Below, piece by piece: positions 1 to 5,868 of a stretch of DNA of 6,224 nucleotides (the stretch's first letter is position 1; every line of letters starts with the position of its first letter). The DNA is from Chloroflexota bacterium. GTDB taxonomy: Bacteria; Chloroflexota; Anaerolineae; Aggregatilineales; UBA3940. The stretch covers positions 1 to 6,224 of the forward strand of contig JAADYZ010000562.1 in the NCBI GenBank assembly GCA_010092775.1, written 5' to 3'. The notes below the pieces were generated by a model. It was not told the origin of the DNA. It saw only the letters and a list, made by a program, of their open reading frames with translations, and did no database searches. The position numbers and the translations under genes were made by a program.

Positions 1-1
1 G

Positions 2-2095
2 AGCGGCAATCTGTCGCTGCTGGTCGATCAACTGGCTGCTGCATCAACTGAGATCAACAGCGCTTTGTGGCCTGGTTTCTACCCTGCCAGCCCGGACGCA
101 GCCGACTTCAGCGGCCTATGGGAATTCTCGGAGCTTGGCGCAGACATTGTCGAGAACGGCGACAGCACGGTTGAGGTCGACTTTCATGGCGACAGCCTGG
201 GCTTAGCCCTACGTCGTGATAACTATCGCGCCTATCTGTATGTGAGCGTCAACGACGAACCTTCCGCCATACTACCAGAGGAGTACAACGACAATGATGA
301 TCTTGGCTTGAACGGCAGCTACCTGGTCCTGACCTCCGCCGACTACAGGCCACAGATCGTCACCGAAGCGATTGCGCAAGGCCTACCCTCCGCTGAGGTC
401 AATACGGCTCAAATTCAGGCTGCACGCGGTTGGGATCAATGGGCCTTGATTGGATTTGTAGTGGGGCAGCGCCAGCCTATTGGGGCCACGAACCTCTTCG
501 TCATCACGTTCAGCTTGATGGCGCTCGGCCTGCTCGCCGTCGCCATACGTGAGGGGCGGGAGGTGAAATGGCCGTCGCTGCTGGCCCCTGCCGAGTGGAT
601 TCAGGCACGGCTATCCGAGGGCCTGCATCTGGTTCTATCGATTGCGGCGGCATTGGCCGTGTGGCTCGGGGCGGCGATCACCTGGGGTGGGTTGCTGCCC
701 GACCTGCTGCGCCGCTTGGGCGATGGTCCGACCTTACTGATCACCACGTTGACGGCAGGCGTCGTCTATTTTTCGCCCTGGCTGATCCTGACGCTGGTGG
801 CGCTGCTGCTGCTGTTCGTGTTGATTTACACCCGTCCGGCGGTAGGTCTGGCGCTGATCATATTGTTTGCGCCCTTTTATCTGTGGCCGCGCCCGCTATT
901 TGATCGCGCCTTCAGCATGGTCGAGATCATCAGTCTGCTGACTTTAGCTGCCTGGGCGATCCACATCATAGCGCAGCGCAAGGAGATTGGTTGGCCCAGC
1001 CTAAGGTCGTTGTGGGCCAGTTTGACCGGCCTCGACAAGGCGGTCGGTTTGTTCGTTCTGATTTCCTTCGTTTCGCTGAGTTGGGCTGAGCTGCTCGGTG
1101 TGGCAGTGACTGAACTGCGCCAGACGATTGTTGAGCCGCTCGTGCTCTACCTGGCCCTGCGCACGCTGCCACTCAGCAAAGAAGAGCGTTGGCGCATTGT
1201 CGATTTGCTCATGCTGACGGGCACGATCGTCGCGCTGATTGGCCTGTATCAGATTGCCGCAGGAGTCGGACTGATCACAGCCGAAGGGGGCAGCCTGCGC
1301 ATCCGCAGCATTTACAATTCGCCTAACAGTGCTGGACTCTTTTTGGGTCGGCTGGTGCCCTTGGCCGCTGCGATTGCGGTGCTGGCCAGCCCAGGACGGC
1401 GGCGCTGGCTTTACGCTGGAGCGGGCCTGCTGATCGCCATCGCGACGGTCCTGACCTTCTCGCGTGGGGCGATCCTGCTCGGCGTTCCGGCGGGGCTTGG
1501 CCTGGTCACGATCGTATGGCTCGGGCGTACCGGCTTGCTTATCGTGCTCGGCGGGGTGGTGGCCTTGCTGCTCGCGCTGATCCCGCTCAGTCAACTACCG
1601 CGCTTCAGCGAATTGTTCGACCCAACTACCGGCTCAACTTTTCTGCGACTGCAACTGTGGCAGAGCAGCGCCCAACTGCTGGCGGATCACCCCATAACGG
1701 GTGTCGGGTTGGATCAATTTTTGTATGAATACCGGGGCAGCTACATTCTTCCCGCTGCATGGGAACAACCTGATCTCAGTCACCCACACAACTTTCTATT
1801 GAACTATTGGGCGCGGTTGGGCCTGGTCGGCTTGGCGGCTGGGGTCTGGATGCAGATCGCGTTCTGGCGGATGGCACAGGCCTCTCAACAGCGACTCAAG
1901 GGGCTGGACCAAGATAGCTACGCCCTTGTGATTGGATTGATGGCCAGCATGGCCGCTTTAATTGGTCATGGGCTGGTCGATGAACCGCATTTCGCCATAG
2001 ATCTGGCCTTATTGTTCAGCTTGCCGCTGGGGCTCCTGGCGCAGATCGACGCACATCCGGAAGGAGAGACCCACGATGAAAGTGACAATCCATAA
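2..2095 (+). CDS. O-antigen ligase/polymerase-like (Wzy_C family) polytopic membrane protein with N-terminal extracytoplasmic domain; 5'-truncated
   Basis: The frame is open from the left edge, so the true start lies outside the window; the TTG at 65 is only an internal Leu codon. Counting that codon as residue 1, residues ~15-137 are soluble and rich in beta-type strands (for example YRAYLYVSVN at 54-63), ending in RGWDQWALIGFVVG. About a dozen hydrophobic segments follow from ~142. Family hallmarks are IYNSPNSAGLFLGR (416-429), TFSRGA (464-469), a large polar loop (~510-580) with DHPITGVGLDQF and HPHN (573-576), then HGLVDEPHF near the end. WaaL/Wzy-family proteins transfer or polymerise undecaprenyl-diphosphate-linked glycans on the outer membrane face, and the His in the big loop is typical. 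The soluble domain must be anchored by a signal or membrane segment left of the window (inference). Ligase versus polymerase cannot be decided from sequence. It ends in TAA inside the next gene. Confidence 0.88.
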   Translation, partial: SGNLSLLVDQLAAASTEINSALWPGFYPASPDAADFSGLWEFSELGADIVENGDSTVEVDFHGDSLGLALRRDNYRAYLYVSVNDEPSAILPEEYNDNDDLGLNGSYLVLTSADYRPQIVTEAIAQGLPSAEVNTAQIQAARGWDQWALIGFVVGQRQPIGATNLFVITFSLMALGLLAVAIREGREVKWPSLLAPAEWIQARLSEGLHLVLSIAAALAVWLGAAITWGGLLPDLLRRLGDGPTLLITTLTAGVVYFSPWLILTLVALLLLFVLIYTRPAVGLALIILFAPFYLWPRPLFDRAFSMVEIISLLTLAAWAIHIIAQRKEIGWPSLRSLWASLTGLDKAVGLFVLISFVSLSWAELLGVAVTELRQTIVEPLVLYLALRTLPLSKEERWRIVDLLMLTGTIVALIGLYQIAAGVGLITAEGGSLRIRSIYNSPNSAGLFLGRLVPLAAAIAVLASPGRRRWLYAGAGLLIAIATVLTFSRGAILLGVPAGLGLVTIVWLGRTGLLIVLGGVVALLLALIPLSQLPRFSELFDPTTGSTFLRLQLWQSSAQLLADHPITGVGLDQFLYEYRGSYILPAAWEQPDLSHPHNFLLNYWARLGLVGLAAGVWMQIAFWRMAQASQQRLKGLDQDSYALVIGLMASMAALIGHGLVDEPHFAIDLALLFSLPLGLLAQIDAHPEGETHDESDNP
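2061..2066 (+). promoter_or_regulatory. Shine-Dalgarno site for the macro-domain gene
   Basis: AAGGAG lies nine bases before the ATG at 2076, inside the last codons of the upstream ligase gene. This strong site fixes the macro-domain start and makes the 20-base overlap believable as translational coupling. Confidence 0.75.
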
Positions 2096-2615
2096 CCGCA
2101 CGCTCGAATTGATCGACGGTGACATCACCGATCAACCCGTAGACGCCATCGTCAACGCAGCCAACAAACATCTCCAACTCGGTTCGGGTGTAGCTGGGGC
2201 GATCCGGCGGCGGGGTGGCCCCAGCATTCAGGCCGAATGCGACCAGATCGGGCACTGCCCGGTGGGCGATGCCGTGATCACCACCGCAGGGAATCTCCCC
2301 GCCAACCATGTCATCCATGCAGTGGGGCCACGTGCCAGCAACCCTGACGCTGACGCGCTGCTCGCTTCGGCTACGCGGAGGAGCCTGAACGTTGCGGCGG
2401 AGAACCATTTGAGTTCGATCGCCTTACCCGCCATCTCAACCGGGGTATTCGGCTTCCCAATAGATCGCTGCGCTGAACTGATGCTGGCGGAGATCATCAA
2501 CGACCTGAAATCGGACCAGACCTCGCTGCAACACGTCGTGATGTGTCTGTGGGGTGCGCAGGCATTTGGCGTCTTCGAGGCTGAACTCAAACGCCAGACT
2601 GACCAAAGCGCATAG
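2076..2615 (+). CDS. Macro-domain protein (ADP-ribose binding / putative ADP-ribosyl hydrolase)
   Basis: This is a 179-residue stand-alone macro domain, the usual length for single-domain members, with no signal peptide or membrane segment, so cytoplasmic. Visible motifs are GDIT (15-18), NAAN (27-30), the phosphate-binding glycine loop GSGVAGAI (36-43), HAVGP (81-85) and the second loop ISTGVFGFP (120-128). These match the ADP-ribose pocket. The first loop reads G-V-A where MacroD-type hydrolases have G-V-D, so the MacroD catalytic Asp is absent. The loop looks more like archaeal Af1521, a tight ADP-ribose binder. Known family activities are removal of ADP-ribose from proteins and deacetylation of O-acetyl-ADP-ribose; which applies here is not readable. 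The start is set by a good ribosome site. It overlaps the ligase gene by 20 bases, so the two are probably co-transcribed, but no step in glycan assembly is an obvious fit. Confidence 0.92.
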   Translation: MKVTIHNRTLELIDGDITDQPVDAIVNAANKHLQLGSGVAGAIRRRGGPSIQAECDQIGHCPVGDAVITTAGNLPANHVIHAVGPRASNPDADALLASATRRSLNVAAENHLSSIALPAISTGVFGFPIDRCAELMLAEIINDLKSDQTSLQHVVMCLWGAQAFGVFEAELKRQTDQSA

Positions 2616-2634
2616 CGATCGACCTGATCTCATA

Positions 2635-2663
2635 TGGTCATGCGCCGATTGATCCGCTAAAAT
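2635..2663 (+). promoter_or_regulatory. Possible sigma70-like promoter ahead of uxs
   Basis: TGGTCA (2635-2640, four of six to TTGACA) and TAAAAT (2658-2663, five of six to TATAAT) are separated by 17 bases, giving a predicted start near 2670 and a leader of about 44 bases. It sits in the only sizeable intergenic spacer of the window. The -35 is weak and a match like this can arise by chance. Confidence 0.3.
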
Positions 2664-2678
2664 CGTCGCCTGCGATTT
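2660..2678 (+). repeat. Short perfect inverted repeat in the uxs leader
   Basis: AAATCG (2660-2665) and CGATTT (2673-2678) form a six-base perfect inverted repeat around a seven-base centre, overlapping the candidate -10 box and transcription start. It could be an operator-like site. The stem is AT-rich and no T run follows, so it is not a convincing terminator. Chance is a real alternative. Confidence 0.25.
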
Positions 2679-2697
2679 CAGCCACCCGCTAAAAGCA

Positions 2698-2706
2698 GAA
2701 AGGGGG
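2698..2706 (+). promoter_or_regulatory. Shine-Dalgarno site for uxs (GTG start)
   Basis: GAAAGGGGG ends seven bases before the GTG at 2714. No ATG lies near in frame, and the protein begins directly with the first beta strand of the Rossmann fold, so this purine run supports GTG as the true start. Confidence 0.65.
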
Positions 2707-2713
2707 TCCTCCT

Positions 2714-3661
2714 GTGCGCGTATTGATCACCGGCGGTGCCGGTTTCCTCGGCTCACACCTGTGCGATCGCTTCTTGAGCGAGGGTCACTCCGTCATCGCT
2801 GTCGATAATCTGATCACCGGCTCAACCCGCAACATTGAGCATCTGGCTGGGCGGGATGACTTCCTGTTCATCAAGCATGATGTCACTAACTATATCTACG
2901 TCGAAGGCCAAGTGGACGCGGTGCTGCATTTCGCCTCGCCAGCCAGCCCCGATGACTACTTGAAATATCCAATCCAAACCTTGAAGGTTGGTGCGTTGGG
3001 CACTCACAAAGCACTGGGATTGGCTAAGTCCAAGGGTGCTCGCTTTTTGCTAGCCTCTACATCCGAAATCTACGGCGACCCACAAATTCATCCGCAGGAC
3101 GAATCCTATGTGGGGCACGTCGATACCATTGGGCCGCGTGGCGTTTACGATGAAGCTAAGCGCTTCGCCGAATCGATGACGATGGCCTACCATCGCACAC
3201 ACGGCGTTGACACGCGCATTGTGCGTATCTTCAATACCTACGGCCCGCGCATGCGCCTGGACGATGGTCGAGTCGTCCCGAACTTCATCGGTCAATCGAT
3301 CCGCCATGAGCCACTCACGATTTACGGTGATGGCCTGCAAACGCGCAGCTTCTGCTATGTGGATGACTTGGTTGGAGGCATCTATCGTCTCTTGATGTCG
3401 GAGGAGAATCTGCCGGTCAACATTGGCAATCCGCATGAGGTCAACATTCGAGACTTCGCGAAGATCGTCAACGAGATCACTGGGAATCCGGCAGGCATCG
3501 TCTTTCTTGAGAACAAGCGCATCAAAGGCGATCCGCAAACCCGCCAGCCCGACATCACCCGCGCCAAGACCATCCTTGGTTGGCAACCGACTATAGACAT
3601 CCACGATGGACTGCATCGCACTGTGGAGTACTTCCGGCAGCATGTTCAGGTCAGCAAGTAG
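2714..3661 (+). CDS. uxs: UDP-glucuronate decarboxylase (UDP-xylose synthase), extended SDR family
   Basis: This 315-residue cytoplasmic NAD-dependent enzyme is predicted to convert UDP-glucuronate to UDP-xylose with loss of CO2. The Rossmann glycine motif GGAGFLG is at 7-13, followed by the adenosine-ribose Asp in VDN (30-32). The active site shows TSEIYGD (116-122) and the YxxxK pair Y145/K149 in GVYDEAKR. Other UXS hallmarks are HFASPASP (72-79), RIFNTYGPRMRLDDGRVVPN (171-190) and QTRSFCYVDDLV (209-220). TSE, rather than the TDE of dTDP-glucose 4,6-dehydratases (RmlB), favours decarboxylase. Length matches single-domain bacterial UXS; there is no ArnA-type fusion. It starts at GTG after the spacer with the putative promoter and overlaps ligase 2, so it probably leads the second unit and supplies its xylose donor. 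Family assignment is very secure; product specificity slightly less so. Confidence 0.95.
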   Translation: MRVLITGGAGFLGSHLCDRFLSEGHSVIAVDNLITGSTRNIEHLAGRDDFLFIKHDVTNYIYVEGQVDAVLHFASPASPDDYLKYPIQTLKVGALGTHKALGLAKSKGARFLLASTSEIYGDPQIHPQDESYVGHVDTIGPRGVYDEAKRFAESMTMAYHRTHGVDTRIVRIFNTYGPRMRLDDGRVVPNFIGQSIRHEPLTIYGDGLQTRSFCYVDDLVGGIYRLLMSEENLPVNIGNPHEVNIRDFAKIVNEITGNPAGIVFLENKRIKGDPQTRQPDITRAKTILGWQPTIDIHDGLHRTVEYFRQHVQVSK

Positions 3662-5216
3662 TCCTTTCGATTTCTGGCTCGACCGATCCGGAGGATTCCC
3701 GCGTTGGTCGCAGGTCATCCTGGCAGCCCTGGCTTTGCTGTTGGGTCTGTTGATCATTCAACTTCCTACAGCGTGGGCAGCTTTGTTGATCTTGATCGCC
3801 CTCCTGACCGTCGCCACGCTAATCGATCCGGCGGTTGGAATCGGCGTCGCGGTAGTTTTGGGGCCAACCAAACCGGCGACCGAATTCTTCTTTCCCGCGC
3901 TGCCGCTCGACTTGGGGCAAATCGCGCTGATCATTACGCTGGGGGCTTGGTTACTACATGCCTTGCAGCAGCGTCGATTGGTCCTGCCGCACAGCCCACT
4001 CAATGCGCCGCTCTTGACCTTTGTTGGCGTGTCGTCTCTCAGTCTGCTGAATGCGCTGTCGGCTGGCGAAGCCCTCACCGAGTTGATCAAATGGGGGCAG
4101 CTCATCATCATGATGTGGCTGGTGGTCAACCTGAGTGAAGGCGAACGCCGCCAACAGCGCATGTGGCTGTTCATTGGCTTAGTGTTGGCGGCGGCCACGG
4201 CACAGGCCCTGGTCGGTGTGTGGCAGTTTGGCTTGCGCGGAGATGGGCCTCAGCATTTCGAAATCCTAGGCGGGCAGTTCTACCGCGCTTACGGCTCCTT
4301 CGAGCAGCCCAATCCTTACGGGGGTTTCCTCGGTTTACTGCTGCCGCTTGCCATCGCCTTGAGCCTGGCGGCACTAGAAGCCTGGCTGCGCCCCTTGCTG
4401 GCCGACCTCCAAGATCAACAACCTCTGCGCTTTCAAACTCTCGTCGCGCACAGTTTCACGGTTGGCTTCTTACGGTTGATCGCGTTCGGGGCACTGGCCG
4501 GATTGTTATTAGCCGCCCTCTTGATGTCATGGTCACGCGGGGCCTGGATCGGGTTTGCAGCCGCAGCTACGACACTGCTCTTTGCCTGGCCACGCCGCTG
4601 GCCGCTGGGCGCATTACTGGTGCTCGTCGCTGTTGGGCTAGGTCTGTTTTCCTATCAATTTGGATTGCTGCCCGCCGCCATCGCTGACCGCCTGACAGGC
4701 TTCACTGAGTTCATCCAAATCATCGATGTGCGCGGTGTAGATATTAACGATGCCAACTACGCCGTGATCGAGCGCTTTGCTCATTGGCAAGCCGCCACCG
4801 AAATGGCGCGCAGCCACCCGCTGATCGGCGTTGGAATTGGCAACTTCAATGCTGTCTACCCGGCCTATGGCTTGCTCAACTGGCCGCAGCCGCTCGGCCA
4901 CGCACACAACTTTTACCTGAATTTGCTGGCCGAAATCGGTATACTGGGGCTGTTTGCTTACCTGGCTTTATGGGCTGTGATTGTCGCGCTCACCTGGGGC
5001 GTCAGCCGTCGCAGTGATCTATGGACCCGCATGCTAGCGGTCGGCCTGCTAGGTAGCTGGGCGCATCTAACGGTCCACCATTTAGTCGATAAGCTTTACG
5101 TCGCCAATCTTCATCTCCACATCGGCTTGCTGCTCGGTGTGTTATCCTGTTTGGTCTTGATGGCCAGCCCGTCCGCTGAACCATCCCTGGTTGAATCAAG
5201 TGAGTCCGAATTATGA
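3642..5216 (+). CDS. O-antigen ligase/polymerase-like (Wzy_C family) membrane protein
   Basis: This 524-residue polytopic inner-membrane protein has roughly a dozen hydrophobic segments. From the ATG at 3642, the family motifs are YRAYGSFEQPNPYGGFLG (214-231), SWSRGAW (296-302), and a large polar loop (~338-430) holding SHPLIGVGIGNF and GHAHNFYLN (419-427), with HHLVDKLYV near the end (479-487). WaaL/Wzy-type enzymes join or polymerise lipid-linked glycans outside the cytoplasm, and the loop His residues are family-typical. An ATG at 3606 would add 12 residues but has no ribosome site and a 56-base overlap with uxs. The 3642 ATG has GGAG at 3625-3628 (spacing 13, rather long) and a 20-base overlap, so I prefer it. 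It shares SRGA, HPxxGVG, HxHN and HxLVD with ligase 1, but its EQPNPYGG motif belongs to a different subtype. Ligase or polymerase role is unresolved. Confidence 0.9.
   Translation: MFRSASSPFDFWLDRSGGFPRWSQVILAALALLLGLLIIQLPTAWAALLILIALLTVATLIDPAVGIGVAVVLGPTKPATEFFFPALPLDLGQIALIITLGAWLLHALQQRRLVLPHSPLNAPLLTFVGVSSLSLLNALSAGEALTELIKWGQLIIMMWLVVNLSEGERRQQRMWLFIGLVLAAATAQALVGVWQFGLRGDGPQHFEILGGQFYRAYGSFEQPNPYGGFLGLLLPLAIALSLAALEAWLRPLLADLQDQQPLRFQTLVAHSFTVGFLRLIAFGALAGLLLAALLMSWSRGAWIGFAAAATTLLFAWPRRWPLGALLVLVAVGLGLFSYQFGLLPAAIADRLTGFTEFIQIIDVRGVDINDANYAVIERFAHWQAATEMARSHPLIGVGIGNFNAVYPAYGLLNWPQPLGHAHNFYLNLLAEIGILGLFAYLALWAVIVALTWGVSRRSDLWTRMLAVGLLGSWAHLTVHHLVDKLYVANLHLHIGLLLGVLSCLVLMASPSAEPSLVESSESEL
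5198..5204 (+). promoter_or_regulatory. Weak Shine-Dalgarno site for gtrA-like gene
   Basis: AAGTGAG lies eight bases before the ATG at 5213, within the end of ligase 2. It is a modest match; the ATGA stop/start overlap suggests that coupling to ligase 2 translation also contributes. Confidence 0.4.
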
Positions 5217-5854
5217 GCGAGCTAACTGCTGAAGAAAACCTGACCCTGCCCGAAAGCGCGGCTGCGCTGGCTGAGTCTAAGACAGGGCTTTCATCGCTAT
5301 TCTTTAGGGCGGTAGGGGTCTTACCGCAGCCAATGCAGCAATTGATCATCCACAAAGAGATGCGCCGCTTCATCAAGTTTGCGGTGGTCGGAGCGATCGG
5401 CTTTGTGGTTGACTTTGGCACCACCAATCTGTTGTGGTCCATTCTGCCCGAAGACCTGACGATTGGCCTGCCTTTCGGCCTGAGCATGTCCTTCATTGGC
5501 CTGGGCGGCGCGATCGGCTTCCTGGCAGCCATTACTAGTAACTTCATCTGGAATCGCTACTGGACTTACCCCGACTCACGCTCCAAGTCGATCTTCAACC
5601 AGTTCTTCACCTTCCTTTTTGTCAACGTGGTTGGCATCTTGATCCGTATTCCGATCTTGGAAATCGCCGCTGAGCCGCTGGCCGAGCTCGTCGCTGTGGC
5701 CCTGCCCGGCCTGGGTACAGACTTCCTCAGTTTCCTGGGCCCGGATGCCGCATTCCGCATCGGCAAGAATCTGGCCTTGATCATCGCGGTGGTCATCGTG
5801 ATGTTCTGGAATTTCTTCGTCAATCGTTATTGGACCTACAACGACGTTGAGTAG
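5213..5854 (+). CDS. GtrA-family membrane protein
   Basis: This 213-residue protein has about four membrane segments (roughly 53-76, 88-110, 129-149, 186-205), the GtrA layout. Signature features are FIKFAVVGAIGFVVDFGTTN (53-72), SNFIWNRYWTYP (109-120), and a matching NFFVNRYWTYN at the C-terminus (200-210), so the NRYWTY motif occurs after both the second and fourth segments. GtrA proteins are implicated in moving undecaprenyl-phosphate-glucose or related lipid-linked sugars across the membrane; several members have unproven roles. It is longer than the common 120-150 residues because of a ~50-residue polar N-terminal tail and an enlarged loop (~150-185) between segments 3 and 4. The start overlaps the ligase 2 stop as ATGA, indicating co-translation. 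Family assignment is strong; the sugar carried is unknown. Confidence 0.9.
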   Translation: MSELTAEENLTLPESAAALAESKTGLSSLFFRAVGVLPQPMQQLIIHKEMRRFIKFAVVGAIGFVVDFGTTNLLWSILPEDLTIGLPFGLSMSFIGLGGAIGFLAAITSNFIWNRYWTYPDSRSKSIFNQFFTFLFVNVVGILIRIPILEIAAEPLAELVAVALPGLGTDFLSFLGPDAAFRIGKNLALIIAVVIVMFWNFFVNRYWTYNDVE

Positions 5855-5856
5855 CT

Positions 5857-5866
5857 CGGCTAGCCG
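5857..5866 (+). repeat. Ten-base perfect palindrome in the gtrA-GT4 gap
   Basis: CGGCTAGCCG fills most of the 14-base gap between the two genes. It is self-complementary, but as RNA only a three-base stem with a four-base loop could form, so it is not a terminator. It could be a protein-binding site or chance. Confidence 0.25.
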
Positions 5867-5868
5867 CC

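Noticed and set aside
65..67. TTG as the start codon of ligase 1
   Set aside because: The same frame is open to the left edge with plausible coding, there is no ribosome site, and the soluble domain would lack any export signal.
801..815. CTG/GCT triplet run resembling a microsatellite
   Set aside because: It encodes a Leu run inside a membrane helix of ligase 1; normal codon use explains it.
1001..1594. 197-codon minus-strand open frame, Gln/Arg-rich
   Set aside because: It is antisense to the membrane segments of ligase 1; the Gln-rich composition is what reversed Leu codons (CTG to CAG) produce. No domain is visible.
2763..2770. GCGATCGC, identical to the cyanobacterial HIP1 octamer
   Set aside because: I see only one exact copy in the window, and GATC is generally frequent here, so it does not indicate a cyanobacterium.
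2714..3661. dTDP-glucose 4,6-dehydratase (RmlB) as the identity of the SDR gene
   Set aside because: The active-site triad reads TSE instead of TDE, and ASPASP and RMRLDDGRVVPN are UXS-type wording.
3050..3757. 235-codon open frame on the minus strand across the uxs-ligase 2 junction
   Set aside because: It lies wholly opposite two well-supported genes, contains no recognisable domain, and its residues follow from the reverse complement of uxs codons.
4163..4687. 174-codon plus-strand open frame in another frame of ligase 2
   Set aside because: It is Arg-rich with no motif, while the overlapping frame carries clear Wzy_C motifs throughout.
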